DNA from: Paracidovorax wautersii
Lineage (GTDB): Bacteria; Pseudomonadota; Gammaproteobacteria; Burkholderiales; Burkholderiaceae_C
Direction of reading: 5' to 3'
Length of the DNA: 35,758 nt
NCBI GenBank assembly: GCA_009912175.1
Contig: WNDQ01000041.1
Span: forward strand, 1 to 35,758
In this document: one piece after another, positions 7,187-17,641 of the stretch
Layout of the letters: the number at the start of each line of letters is the position of its first letter
Position numbering within the stretch: position 1 is the first letter of the stretch
The notes under the pieces: generated by a model
Databases searched by the model: none
Told to the model about the DNA's origin: nothing
What the model saw: the letters and a program-made list of their open reading frames with translations, nothing else
Program-made: the position numbers and the translations under genes

Positions 7187-8467
7187 TTACACATAACAAA
7201 ACGGCTGCGCCTGCGGCGCCAGCGCTTCGCGCCGCATGGCACGCGCCAGCAATTGCGCGCTGCCGGCGGCCAGGGTCAGGCCGAGTGCGCCGTGGCCGAC
7301 GTTGAGCCACAGGTTGCCCAGCGGCGTGGCGCCGATGAGCGGGCGACCGCTGGGCGTGGCCGGGCGCAGGCCGGCCCAGGGATTGCGTTGCGACAGGTCG
7401 CAGGCGCCAGGGAAGGTGGCCTCGACCGCGCGGCACAACGAGTCGATGCGGCGCTCGTCGATGGACAGGTCGGCGCCGCACAGTTCGGCAAAGCCCGCCA
7501 CGCGCAGGTGACGGCCCAGCCGGGCGTGGACCAGCTTGCGGCCGGTGTCGGTGATGCTGGCGTGCGGTGCGGCGGCGTCGTCGACGATGGGCAGGGTGAC
7601 GCTGTAGCCCTTGATGGGCTCGATCGGCAGGCGCAGGCCGAGCGGGCGCAGCAGGGCTTGCGCCTGGGGGCCGGCGGCGACGACGAAGTGGTCGGCCTCG
7701 ATGCGCTGGCCGTCGGCCAGGCGCACGGCGGCGATTTGCCCGGCGCGCCGCTCGAAGCCGGTCACGGCCTGGCCCATGCGCTGCGTGGCGCCGCTGGCCT
7801 GCGCCAGGGCGCGGGCCAGGCCGGCGGCGTCGATTACTTCTTCACTCTCGGTCCACACGCCGAAGCTGATCGGGCCGCCGCCGGTGGCGGCCAGCGCGGG
7901 CTCGAGCGCGCGGCATTCGTCGGCGCCGACCAGTTGCTGCACGCAGCCCAGATCGGCCTGCCAGCGCAGTTGCTGGGCGACCTGGGCGCGCGCCTCGGGT
8001 TTGCGGTAGATCACCAGCTTGCCGGCGCGGCTGTGGTGCAGGGCCGCGCGTGTGGCGGCGGGCAGCGTGTCGAGCCAGCCGTGCAGGGTGTCGCGGCTCA
8101 GGAAGGACAGGCCCAGCAGCGCGGCCGTGGTGCGCTGCACCTGCGGCCAGCGGCAGGCCTGGGTGAAGGCCATGAGCCAGCGCCCATGGCCGAGGTCGGC
8201 GCGCGGGCGCCAGCGCAGCGGGCTGTCGGCGTCGCCACGCCAGGACGACAGCAGCCACGAGGGCAAGGCGCGCAGCGCGGTGGGTGTGGCCAGAGGCTCA
8301 ACGTAGCTGTAGCTGAGCTGGGCGCCGTTGGCCTTGCTCACGCCCTCGCCCGGCTGCGTGCCCGCGTCGACCAGGGTGACGCGCCAGCCTTCGCGTGCCA
8401 GCGCATAGGCGCAGGCGGCGCCGACGATGCCCGCGCCGATGACGCAGGCGTGCCTGCTGCTGTTCAT
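7187..8467 (-). CDS. FAD-dependent D-amino-acid dehydrogenase (DadA-like)
   Basis: This 426-aa FAD oxidoreductase of the DAO/DadA family would oxidise a D-amino acid (or a related amine such as sarcosine or octopine) to the 2-oxo acid, passing electrons to the respiratory chain. The N-terminal dinucleotide motif VIGAGIVGAACAYAL is at residues 9-23. The body has KANGAQLSYSYVEPL, typical of DadA, and the C-terminal FAD segment WAGLRPATPSGRPLIGATP plus NVGHGALGLTLA. The length suits DadA (about 430 aa). It lies 127 bp downstream of an amino-acid-binding protein gene on the same strand, which suggests a joint uptake and oxidation role. The substrate is not determined by sequence. Confidence 0.9.
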   Translation of the reverse strand: MNSSRHACVIGAGIVGAACAYALAREGWRVTLVDAGTQPGEGVSKANGAQLSYSYVEPLATPTALRALPSWLLSSWRGDADSPLRWRPRADLGHGRWLMAFTQACRWPQVQRTTAALLGLSFLSRDTLHGWLDTLPAATRAALHHSRAGKLVIYRKPEARAQVAQQLRWQADLGCVQQLVGADECRALEPALAATGGGPISFGVWTESEEVIDAAGLARALAQASGATQRMGQAVTGFERRAGQIAAVRLADGQRIEADHFVVAAGPQAQALLRPLGLRLPIEPIKGYSVTLPIVDDAAAPHASITDTGRKLVHARLGRHLRVAGFAELCGADLSIDERRIDSLCRAVEATFPGACDLSQRNPWAGLRPATPSGRPLIGATPLGNLWLNVGHGALGLTLAAGSAQLLARAMRREALAPQAQPFCYV

Positions 8468-8594
8468 GATGCTTGCCTTGGATGGAAATCTGGAAAGGAA
8501 AAAGGCGCCCCGAATCCGTCTTGCGCGGCGGGTGCGCCTGTGGGCAGAGGGGCCGCACGCGGTGCGCGCGCGGCCACGCAGCGGCCGGCAGCGA

Positions 8595-9533
8595 TCAGGT
8601 TGCCGGCTTGTCGGAGAGCTCGGTCAGGTTCTTCTTGAGCTCGTCGCTCATGGGCGCGTTCAGGTTGATGTTGTTGGGCGGAATGGGCGAGAGGAACCAC
8701 TTCTTGTAGAGCGCCTCGAATTCGCCGCTCTTCATCAGCTCGGCCAGGGTGTCGTTGACCAGCTTCTGGAAGGCCGGGTCGTCGCGCCGCATCATGAAGG
8801 CGTAGGGCTCGACCTGGATGGCGTCGCCCACCACGGCCAGGCTGGCCGGCGTGCGCGACATGGCCTTGAGGCCGTAGAGCAGGATGTCGTCCATGGCGAA
8901 GGCGTCGACGCGGCCGGACTCGACCAGCAGCGCGGCTTCGGCGTGGTCCTTGGCGCTGGTGATGTTCAGGCCCAGGTTCTGTTCCTGGTTGACGCGGCGC
9001 ATGACCAGCATGTTGGTGGTGCCGGCGGTGATCACCACGTTCTTGCCCTTGAGGTCGGCCAGCGACTTGATGCCGGAATCGGTCTTCACCAGGAAACGCG
9101 TGCCGGTGTAGAAGTAGTTGGTGGCGAACTGGACCTGCTTGCCGCGTTCGCTGTTGTTGGTGGTCGAGCCGCATTCGATGTCGACGGTGCCGTTCTGCAC
9201 CAGCGGCACACGGTTGGCCGAGGTCACGCTCTGGGCGACCACCTTGAGGTCGCCGCGGCCGGTGATCGTCTTGAGCTTGTCGGCGATCTTGTTGCAGATC
9301 TCCCAGCCGATGCCGGTGGGCTTGGCCGAACCGTCGAGGTAGGAGAAGGGGATCGACGACTCGCGGTAGGCGATGGTGAACACCCCGCTCTGCTTGACCT
9401 TGGCGATGGTGTCGCCCGCCTGCGCCTGGGCCGACGTCACGGCGCCCAGCGCGCCGGCCAGCGCCAGGGACACGGTCAGCGCCACCCGCGCCAGGCGCGG
9501 GCGGGCCATGGGGAAGGACAAGTCAGCACGCAT
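8595..9533 (-). CDS. Amino-acid ABC transporter periplasmic binding protein (GltI/AatJ-like)
   Basis: This 312-aa family 3 solute-binding protein carries a signal peptide (basic start, hydrophobic ALTVSLALAGALGAV, cleavage near AQA at about 37). The mature protein opens with DTIAKVKQSGVFTIAYRESS and contains CGSTTNNSERGKQVQF and YTGTRFLVK, as in glutamate/aspartate-binding GltI/AatJ proteins. ATG 9533 is chosen because GAGGAG lies 7 nt upstream; the longer start at 9581 lacks this. No permease or ATPase follows. The next gene downstream is the DadA-like enzyme, so membrane partners must be encoded elsewhere. Binding of an acidic amino acid is inferred from family resemblance only. Confidence 0.92.
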   Translation of the reverse strand: MRADLSFPMARPRLARVALTVSLALAGALGAVTSAQAQAGDTIAKVKQSGVFTIAYRESSIPFSYLDGSAKPTGIGWEICNKIADKLKTITGRGDLKVVAQSVTSANRVPLVQNGTVDIECGSTTNNSERGKQVQFATNYFYTGTRFLVKTDSGIKSLADLKGKNVVITAGTTNMLVMRRVNQEQNLGLNITSAKDHAEAALLVESGRVDAFAMDDILLYGLKAMSRTPASLAVVGDAIQVEPYAFMMRRDDPAFQKLVNDTLAELMKSGEFEALYKKWFLSPIPPNNINLNAPMSDELKKNLTELSDKPAT

Positions 9534-9928
9534 GGAAATTCTCCTCAAGCCAGGTTGTGAATCGTGAAAGCGAGCGCCCATGCTAGGCGCTTGGCGGCCG
9601 GTCGTTGATCGCTTTTTGCCGGGAGCCCATAAGGCCCGCTAATGGCTCCCCAGGGTGGTGCGGCACGGCCGCGGGCATTCCCCAGGAGGCGGGCTGCAAG
9701 CGCACATCGGCGGTGCGGCCATCGCGCCACCCCATCGCCGTCGCATCACCAGCAAAACGCCGTCGAAAGGGAGGACGCTCGGGTTTGGGGCGCGCGCCCA
9801 CGCCAGCACGACGAGCCAGTTACCATCGGCGCTGACCCAATGACGCGCGCACCGCCCCGACCCCGCCACCCGGCGACGGTCTGCCAGGGCTTTTGCACCG
9901 ACCACGACGCGCGCACCGCCTGCCTCCC
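9534..9928. other. 395-bp divergent intergenic region
   Basis: This lies between the 5' ends of the binding-protein gene (-) and fmt (+) and must hold promoters for both. Beyond the ribosome site of the binding-protein gene, I see one small inverted repeat, GGGAGCC at 9621-9627 with GGCTCCC at 9644-9650. I see no convincing gene, no -10/-35 pair I would stand by, and no peptide deformylase gene, which often precedes fmt. Confidence 0.6.
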
Positions 9929-11020
9929 ATGAACATCATCTTTGCCGGAACCCCCGAATTCGCCGCCGTGGCGCTGGACGCGCTGCTGGCGGCCGGCCAC
10001 CACGTCCCGCTGGTGCTGACCCAGCCCGACCGCCCCGCCGGGCGCGGCATGAAGCTGCAGCCCTCGCCCGTCAAGCAGCGCGCACTGCAGCACGGCATCG
10101 CCGTCGCCCAGCCGCACAGCCTGCGCCTGGATGGCAAATACCCCGACGAGGCCCGTGCAGCGCAGCAGGCCATCGCCGACGCGCGGGCCGACGTCATGGT
10201 GGTGGCCGCCTACGGCTTGATCCTGCCGGGCTGGACGCTGCAAGCCATGAGCGGCGCCGGGCCGTCCCAAGCCGCGAACGCCCCCTCGGGGGGCAGCGCA
10301 GTCCGCGCAGCGGCAAGCGTGGGGGCTCGTCGCCATGGATGCCTGAACATCCACGCCAGCCTGCTGCCGCGCTGGCGCGGCGCGGCGCCCATCCACCGCG
10401 CGATCGAGGCGGGCGATGCGCAAACCGGCGTGACCATCATGCAGATGGACGCGGGCCTGGACACGGGCGACATGCTGCTCATGGAAGCCCTGCCCATCGC
10501 CGCCGACGACACCACCGGCACGCTGCACGACAAGCTGGCCGCCCAGGGCGGACGGCTGATCGTGCAGGCGCTGGCCCGCCTGGGCGACGGCGCCCTGCCC
10601 GCCACGCCGCAGCCGGCCGAGGGCGTGACCTACGCCGCCAAGATCGACAAGGGCGAGGCCGCCATCGACTGGCAAGCGCCCGCGGCCGTGATCGAACGCC
10701 GCATCCGCGCCTTCAACCCCTTCCCGGGCGCGGCGACCCCGCTGGCCGGCGAGGCGCTCAAGATCTGGCAGGCCGCCGAGGCCGCGGGCACCGCAGGCGC
10801 GCAGCCCGGCCAGGTGCTGGCGGCCGATGGCAGCGGCATCGTCGTGGCCTGCGGACCGGATGGCGGCCAGGCCCTGCGCCTGCTGCAGTTGCAACGCGCG
10901 GGCGGCAAACGCCTGGATGCGGCCGACTTCCTGCGCGGCTGCCCGGTGACACCGGGCGTGGTATTGGGCGTGGTATTGGGCGTGGTGTTGGGCGCCGACG
11001 CGGCGCCGGGAGCGGCCTGA
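9929..11020 (+). CDS. fmt: Methionyl-tRNA formyltransferase, with internal insertion and extended tail
   Basis: This 363-aa enzyme formylates Met-tRNA(fMet) with 10-formyl-THF for translation initiation. It opens with [19 protein letters not shown]. The catalytic segment [20 protein letters not shown] and the folate-site [14 protein letters not shown] are intact, as is the C-terminal domain ([12 protein letters not shown]). It is about 40-50 aa longer than typical Fmt. About 27 residues (near 107-134), from ~10250 to 10332, interrupt the usual link between YGLILPxW and GCLNIH. They coincide with a GC-rich repeat read in frame. The tail carries three GVVL repeats. The azlC ATG overlaps its TGA. 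An active enzyme is likely because all catalytic motifs are kept. Confidence 0.95.
   Translation: MNIIFAGTPEFAAVALDALLAAGHHVPLVLTQPDRPAGRGMKLQPSPVKQRALQHGIAVAQPHSLRLDGKYPDEARAAQQAIADARADVMVVAAYGLILPGWTLQAMSGAGPSQAANAPSGGSAVRAAASVGARRHGCLNIHASLLPRWRGAAPIHRAIEAGDAQTGVTIMQMDAGLDTGDMLLMEALPIAADDTTGTLHDKLAAQGGRLIVQALARLGDGALPATPQPAEGVTYAAKIDKGEAAIDWQAPAAVIERRIRAFNPFPGAATPLAGEALKIWQAAEAAGTAGAQPGQVLAADGSGIVVACGPDGGQALRLLQLQRAGGKRLDAADFLRGCPVTPGVVLGVVLGVVLGADAAPGAA
10260..10331. repeat. GC-rich hairpin repeat inside fmt
   Basis: The segment contains CCCCCTCGGGGGG, then GCGCAGTCCGCGC, then GCAAGCGTGGGGGC, a hairpin-rich unit I associate with intergenic repeats of Comamonadaceae. Here it lies within fmt, in frame and without a stop. 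It encodes a low-complexity stretch ([19 protein letters not shown]) that is absent from the usual Fmt pattern. Its identity as a dispersed repeat is from familiarity, since only one clear copy is in this window. Confidence 0.6.
10954..10989 (+). repeat. Three tandem 12-bp repeats at the fmt 3' end
   Basis: GGGCGTGGTATT is repeated twice exactly and once with one change (GTGTT), encoding GVVL three times near the C-terminus of Fmt. The unit length is a multiple of three, so copy-number change would not shift the frame. Confidence 0.85.
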
Positions 11021-11769
11021 TGTTCTGGCGCCCCGAACTCCGCCGCCACCCCGAATTCATGGCCGGCGTGCGCGACATGCTGCCCGTGGCGCCCGGCCTG
11101 GGCGCCTGGGCCGTGATGAGCGGCGTGGCCATGGTCAAGTACGGTCTGAGCCCGCTCGAAGCCGGCCTGATGACGCTGATGGTCTACGCCGGCAGCTCGC
11201 AACTGGCCTCGCTGCCGCTGATCGCCGCGGGCGCGCCGCTGTGGGTGATCGTGGCCACGGCCTTCTGCGTCAACCTGCGCTTCGTGGTGTTCAGTGCGCA
11301 CCTGCGCCTGTACCTGCTCTACCTGCCCAAGCTGCCGCGGCTGATCACGGCCTACCTGAGCACCGACATGTCCTACGTGATGCTGATCAAGCGCCACCCC
11401 GTGCCGACCGAGAACGCCGACGACCGCCTCGGGCGCCAGGCCTACCTGGCCGGCAACGCCTGCGTGAGCTGGTTCAGCTGGATGAGCCTGAGCCTGGCCG
11501 GCATCCTGCTGGCCAATGTGCTGCCCATGTCCTGGGGGCTGGGTTTCGCGGGCATCCTGGCGCTGGTCGGCATCCTGTGCTCGCTGCTGCAGACGCCGCT
11601 GCAGCGCGTCTCGGCCCTGGTGGCCGGCGCCGCGGCGGTGCTCACGCTGGGCCTGCCGCTCAAGCGCAACATCCTGGTGGCCATCGCCACCGCGGTCGTC
11701 GTCGGCCTGATGCTCGAAAAACGGCTACCGGGCTTCGGCCCGACCGAATCGGGAGGGACAAAACCATGA
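11020..11769 (+). CDS. azlC: AzlC-family branched-chain amino acid exporter, large subunit
   Basis: This 249-aa inner-membrane protein is the large subunit of the two-part AzlCD exporter of branched-chain (and sometimes aromatic or azaleucine-like) amino acids. PVAPGLGAWAVMSGVAMVKYGLS and YAGSSQLASLPLI match the conserved N-terminal half of AzlC. Several further hydrophobic segments follow (LWVIVATAFCVNLRFVVFSA; a late alanine/leucine-rich pair). The ATG at 11020 overlaps the last base of the fmt stop, and its own stop overlaps azlD (ATGA), so fmt-azlC-azlD are probably co-translated. The substrate is inferred from the family. Confidence 0.93.
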   Translation: MFWRPELRRHPEFMAGVRDMLPVAPGLGAWAVMSGVAMVKYGLSPLEAGLMTLMVYAGSSQLASLPLIAAGAPLWVIVATAFCVNLRFVVFSAHLRLYLLYLPKLPRLITAYLSTDMSYVMLIKRHPVPTENADDRLGRQAYLAGNACVSWFSWMSLSLAGILLANVLPMSWGLGFAGILALVGILCSLLQTPLQRVSALVAGAAAVLTLGLPLKRNILVAIATAVVVGLMLEKRLPGFGPTESGGTKP

Positions 11770-12098
11770 CGCTCGACTGGTGGACGCTCGTCATCATCGT
11801 CGGCATGGCCGCCATGACGGTGGTCACGCGCGCCTTCTTTTTCCTGTTCGACCGGCCCTGGAACCTGCCGCGCTGGGCGCACCGCGGGCTGGTGTACGCA
11901 CCCGGCGCGGCGCTGGCGGCAGTGGTCGCGCCGGAAATCATCACCACCCACGGCTACCTCATCAATCCGCTCATGGACGCGCGCATCTACGCCACGGTGG
12001 CCGGCGTGGCCTGGTACCTGTGGCGGCGCGGCATCTTCGGCACCATCGTCTGTGGCATGGCGGTCTACCTGCCGCTGCACGTGGGTCTGGGCATCTGA
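11766..12098 (+). CDS. azlD: AzlD-family branched-chain amino acid exporter, small subunit
   Basis: This 110-aa hydrophobic protein has about four membrane segments. It starts MTLDWWTLVIIVGMAAMTVVTR, with the conserved TVVTR...R region of AzlD, and is followed by YAPGAALAAVVAPEI. It is the partner of AzlC in the export complex. The 4-bp ATGA overlap with azlC supports coupled translation and fixed stoichiometry. The length is normal for AzlD (100-115 aa). Confidence 0.92.
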   Translation: MTLDWWTLVIIVGMAAMTVVTRAFFFLFDRPWNLPRWAHRGLVYAPGAALAAVVAPEIITTHGYLINPLMDARIYATVAGVAWYLWRRGIFGTIVCGMAVYLPLHVGLGI

Positions 12099-12256
12099 GA
12101 CGCGTGTTCCAACGCCGCAGGGCGCCCGTGAGAGACAAGGCCGCCCGGCCGCGCTGGAGCGGCTCTTGAGGGCCCTTTAGAATGGCCGGCGACACGGCGG
12201 TGCCCTGCCTGGCGCGCGCCGGCTTCCGGTTTTTCAACTCCTCGCCAAGCGCATCC

Positions 12257-13450
12257 ATGAACGTCATCCGTTTCGCCGATCTCATCGCCCAGGGCAAAGT
12301 CCAGGGCCAGCGCGTCTTCATCCGCGCCGACCTCAACGTGCCCCAGGACGACGCGGGCCACATCACCGAGGACACCCGCATCCGTGCCTCGCTGCCGGCC
12401 ATCCGCGCCGCGCTCGACGCGGGCGCCGCCGTCATGGTGACCTCGCACCTGGGCCGCCCGACCGAAGGTGAATTCAAGCCCGCCGATTCGCTGGCGCCCG
12501 TCGCCCAGCGCCTGTCCGAGCTGCTCGGACGCGAGGTGCCGCTGGTCTCCAACTGGGTCGACGGCGTGCACGTGCAGCCCGGCCAGGTCGTGCTGCTGGA
12601 AAACGCCCGCCTCAACAAGGGCGAGAAAAAGAACGACGAGGCGCTCGCGCGCAAGCTCGCCGCGCTGACCGACATCTTTGTGCACGACGCTTTCGGCACC
12701 GCCCACCGCGCCGAGGCCTCGACCTACGGCATCGCGCAGTACGCCAAGATCGCCTGCGCCGGCCCGCTGCTGGCCGCCGAGATCGACGCCCTGACGCAGG
12801 CGCTGGCCGCGCCCAAGCGCCCGCTGGCCGCCATCGTGGCCGGCTCCAAGGTCAGCACCAAGCTCACCATCCTCAAGGCGCTGTCCGAGAAGGTCGACCA
12901 GCTCATCGTGGGCGGCGGCATCGCCAACACCTTCCTGCTGGCCGCGGGCCTGCCCATCGGCAAGTCGCTGGCCGAGCCCGACCTGGTCGACCAGGCCAAG
13001 GCCGTGATCGCCGCGCTCGCGGCGCGCGGCGCGGCCGTGCCCATCCCGGTCGACGTCGTCACCGCCAAGACCTTCGCGGCCGACGCGCCGGCCACCGTCA
13101 AGGCCGCCACCGACGTGGCCGACGACGACCTGATCCTGGACATCGGCCCCAAGACCGCCGCCCTGCTGGCCGAACAGCTCAAGGCCGCCGGCACCATCGT
13201 CTGGAACGGCCCGGTCGGCGTGTTCGAGTTCGACGCCTTCGCCAACGGCACCCAGGTCGTGGCCCAGGCGATTGCCGACAGCAGTGCCTTCTCGATCGCC
13301 GGCGGCGGCGACACGCTGGCCGCCATCGCCAAGTACGGCATCGAAGACAAGATCAGCTACATCTCCACCGGCGGCGGCGCCTTCCTGGAAGTGCTGGAAG
13401 GCAAGACCCTGCCGGCTTTCGAGATCCTGCAAAAGCGCGCGGCGGGCTGA
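12257..13450 (+). CDS. pgk: Phosphoglycerate kinase
   Basis: This 397-aa glycolytic/gluconeogenic enzyme transfers phosphate between 1,3-bisphosphoglycerate and ADP. The N-terminal substrate-site signature [14 protein letters not shown] is at residues 19-32. The triose-site TSHLGRPTE follows, with [15 protein letters not shown] in the N-domain. The nucleotide-site GGGDTLAAI is near residue 350 and the ending [18 protein letters not shown] is intact. ATG 12257 is chosen because MNVIRFADL matches normal PGK starts. An in-frame ATG 75 bp upstream would add a non-conserved leader. The gene stands alone here, with pyk 10 kb away. Confidence 0.97.
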   Translation: MNVIRFADLIAQGKVQGQRVFIRADLNVPQDDAGHITEDTRIRASLPAIRAALDAGAAVMVTSHLGRPTEGEFKPADSLAPVAQRLSELLGREVPLVSNWVDGVHVQPGQVVLLENARLNKGEKKNDEALARKLAALTDIFVHDAFGTAHRAEASTYGIAQYAKIACAGPLLAAEIDALTQALAAPKRPLAAIVAGSKVSTKLTILKALSEKVDQLIVGGGIANTFLLAAGLPIGKSLAEPDLVDQAKAVIAALAARGAAVPIPVDVVTAKTFAADAPATVKAATDVADDDLILDIGPKTAALLAEQLKAAGTIVWNGPVGVFEFDAFANGTQVVAQAIADSSAFSIAGGGDTLAAIAKYGIEDKISYISTGGGAFLEVLEGKTLPAFEILQKRAAG

Positions 13451-13620
13451 TGCCCGCCTGCCGCCGGCCCCCTGGGCTGGCGGCGCCTCCTTGATCGCAG
13501 GGCCGGCCACGGCCGCGCCCTGCAAGCTTCGTGGCGATATGGCAGGATGCCGCTCTGACGCTGACGCGCCGGGCCGCTCCACCCCTTCGCCGCGCCGCAT
13601 GCGCGTGGCGCCATCGCCGC

Positions 13621-15498
<1,878 letters not shown>

Positions 15499-15509
15499 GA
15501 ACCCAGGTT

Positions 15510-16802
15510 CTAGGAATGAAAGCGCAGCCGGCGAGGTCCCTCAAGCCACGGCGTGAACGGGCTTTGCCCGTTCACGGCTGCGACCTCTTGGAGGCGGAAG
15601 CGCCGCAGCACCAGGCTGGCGTTGGTCCCGCCAAAACCAAAGCTGTTGGACAGCACGGTCTTGAGCGGCGCATCGCGCGACGTTTGCACCACCGGCAGGC
15701 CTTCGGCCGCGGGGTCGAGGTTGTCGATGTGGGCCGAGCCGGCGATGAAGCCTTCCTGCAGCATGTACATGCAGTAGATGGCTTCCTGCACGCCCGTGGC
15801 GCCCTGCGAATGACCGGTGAGCGACTTGGTGCTGGAGAACGGCGGCACGGCGTCGCCAAACACCTCGCGCAGCGCACGCAGCTCGGGCAGGTCGCCCACG
15901 GGGGTGGAGGTGCCGTGGGTGTTGACGTAGTCGATCGGGCCGTCCACCTGGGCAATCGCCTGGCGCATGCAGGCCACCGCGCCGTCGCCCGAGGGCGCGA
16001 CCATGTCCACGCCGTCCGAGGACAGGCCGAAGCCCACGATCTCGGCCAGGATGGTGGCGCCGCGCGCCTGCGCGTGCTCCAGGCTTTCCAGCACCATCGC
16101 GCCGCCGCCGCCGGCGATCACGAAGCCGTCGCGCGCCGCGTCGTAAGGGCGCGAGGCCTTCTCGGGCGTGTCGTTGAAGGCGCTGGACATGGCGCCCATG
16201 GCGTCGAACAGCGTCGCCAGGCCCCAGCTCAGTTCCTCGCCGCCGCCGGCGAACATCACGTCCTGCAGGCCGAAGGCGATCTGCTGCGCGGCGATGCCCA
16301 CGCAGTGCGCCGACGTGCTGCAGGCCGAGGTGATGGAGAAGTTGATGCCCTTGATGGCAAACGCCGTCGACAGGTTGGCCGAGACGGTCGAGCCCATGCA
16401 GCGCGTGACCTGGTAGGGGCCGACGCGGCGGATGCCCTTGCTGCGCAGCGTGTCGGCGGCCTCGATCTGGTTGGCCGGCGAGCCGCCGCCCGAGCCCATG
16501 ATCAGGCCGGTGCGCGGGTGGGACACCTGCTCGGGCGTCAGGCCCGCCTGGGCGATGGCATCCTTGAGCGAGACGTAGGCGTAGGCCGCGGCGTCGCCCA
16601 TGAAACGGCGCTGCTTGCGGTCGATCAGCACATCGAGGTCGATCTGCGGTGCGCCCGCGACCTGGCTGCGCAGGCCCAGTTCCTTGAACTCGGGCATCGC
16701 GCGGATGCCCGACTTGCCATGGCGCAGCGCATCGACCACCGTGGCCTTGTCATTGCCGATGCACGAGACGATGCCCGAGCCCGTGATGACGACACGTTTC
16801 AT
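15510..16802 (-). CDS. fabB: 3-oxoacyl-[ACP] synthase I, with extended C-terminus
   Basis: This 430-aa beta-ketoacyl-ACP synthase I elongates acyl chains and, with FabA, is needed for unsaturated fatty acid synthesis. The nucleophile is C161 in SACSTSAHC. The catalytic His residues are H296 in [11 protein letters not shown] and H331 in [10 protein letters not shown], matching the usual Cys-His-His triad. The start is ATG 16802, overlapping the fabA stop by 4 bp. The core ends at about residue 402 (NASLVLRRF), and 28 extra residues follow, partly encoded by a hairpin repeat at 15533-15587. E. coli FabB is about 406 aa. The gene ends 11 bp from the convergent ABC exporter stop. Confidence 0.95.
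   Translation of the reverse strand: MKRVVITGSGIVSCIGNDKATVVDALRHGKSGIRAMPEFKELGLRSQVAGAPQIDLDVLIDRKQRRFMGDAAAYAYVSLKDAIAQAGLTPEQVSHPRTGLIMGSGGGSPANQIEAADTLRSKGIRRVGPYQVTRCMGSTVSANLSTAFAIKGINFSITSACSTSAHCVGIAAQQIAFGLQDVMFAGGGEELSWGLATLFDAMGAMSSAFNDTPEKASRPYDAARDGFVIAGGGGAMVLESLEHAQARGATILAEIVGFGLSSDGVDMVAPSGDGAVACMRQAIAQVDGPIDYVNTHGTSTPVGDLPELRALREVFGDAVPPFSSTKSLTGHSQGATGVQEAIYCMYMLQEGFIAGSAHIDNLDPAAEGLPVVQTSRDAPLKTVLSNSFGFGGTNASLVLRRFRLQEVAAVNGQSPFTPWLEGPRRLRFHS
15533..15587 (-). repeat. Hairpin related to the glpK/pyk repeat, forming the fabB tail
   Basis: CGTGAACGGGC (15552-15562) and its perfect complement (15566-15576) close on a 3-nt loop, with outer GAGGTC/GACCTC pairing at 15533-15538 and 15582-15587. 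On the minus strand it reads GGGCAAAGCCCGTTCACGCC then GTGGCTTG, similar to the last part of copies A and B (GGGCAAAGCCCGTCCACGC, then TGTCACTTG). It lies in the fabB 3' coding end and close to the convergent exporter gene, where it could act as a two-way transcription stop. Confidence 0.7.
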
Positions 16803-17320
16803 GCCGCGGCTCCCTCGGCCTTGGGTTTTTCGAACAGGCCCACGCGCAGGTCGCTGGCCGCGTAGATTTCCTTGCCGTCGACCAGCAGGCGGGCGTCGCC
16901 GATCGCCATGATGAGCTTGCGCTTGATCACCCGCTTGATGTCGATCTCGTAGGTCACCAGCTTGGCGTCGGGCTGGACTTCGCCGGTGAACTTGACCTCG
17001 CCGGCGCCCAGCGCGCGGCCGCGGCCGGGCAGGCGCAGCCAGGTCAGGTAAAAGCCGATGAGCTGCCACATGGCGTCCAGGCCCAGGCAGCCGGGCATGA
17101 CCGGGTCGCCCTGGAAGTGGCATTCGAAGAACCAGAGGTCGGGCCGGATGTCGAGTTCGGCGCGGATCAGGCCCAGGCCATGGGCGCCGCCCTCGTCGGC
17201 GATGTGCGTGATGCGGTCGAACATCAGCATGGGCGGCAGCGGCAGGCGGCCGCTGTCGGGGTTGAACAGCTTGCCCTCGCCCGAGGCAATCAGTTGTTCA
17301 TACGAAAAGGACTCAACCAT
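16799..17320 (-). CDS. fabA: 3-hydroxydecanoyl-[ACP] dehydratase/isomerase
   Basis: This 173-aa hot-dog-fold enzyme dehydrates 3-hydroxydecanoyl-ACP and isomerises trans-2 to cis-3-decenoyl-ACP, the branch point for unsaturated fatty acids. The signature [20 protein letters not shown] holds the catalytic His (H68) and Asp (D82). The length is typical. The TGA overlaps the fabB ATG, so the two form the classical fabAB operon. A GGAG lies about 10-12 nt before the ATG. The promoter should be in the 320 bp upstream, but no FabR/FadR-like operator was recognised. Confidence 0.97.
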   Translation of the reverse strand: MVESFSYEQLIASGEGKLFNPDSGRLPLPPMLMFDRITHIADEGGAHGLGLIRAELDIRPDLWFFECHFQGDPVMPGCLGLDAMWQLIGFYLTWLRLPGRGRALGAGEVKFTGEVQPDAKLVTYEIDIKRVIKRKLIMAIGDARLLVDGKEIYAASDLRVGLFEKPKAEGAAA

Positions 17321-17641
17321 TCTCAGTCATACTCCGGAAGTGGCGGCATGCGGCCCGCCTAGGAAATCCTGCCGGCCGGAAGCATGACCCGGCTGGCTCA
17401 AGCGTGAAGGACTGCGGCGGCACGCACAAAGGCGCCGGCTCGCAGGCGCACGGCATCGGGCCAGGGCTTGAAACCTGGCCGATCTTCCCGCGCAGGAACC
17501 CTGAAGTATGCCAGCCGCGCGAGGCAGCACTGCCTCCGGCCCGTGCCGAATCGGCAATGCCTGCCTTTTTTGCGACAAGGCGACGCCCGTGCATGCGGGT
17601 CAATTGCTCCTGAAAACGATGCAGATCGGCCCGTGCGGCTG
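17321..17641. other. 321-bp intergenic region upstream of fabA
   Basis: This lies between livF (stop at 17642, minus strand) and fabA (minus strand), and should hold the livF 3' end and the fabAB promoter. Open frames of 70-96 codons cross it on both strands, but none has a plausible start or recognisable domain. I found no repeat of the families seen elsewhere in the window and no clear promoter hexamers. Confidence 0.6.

Noticed and set aside
17313..17603. A 96-codon ORF upstream of fabA
   Set aside because: It has no ribosome site, no conserved pattern and high Arg/Pro/Cys content, and overlaps the expected fabAB promoter.
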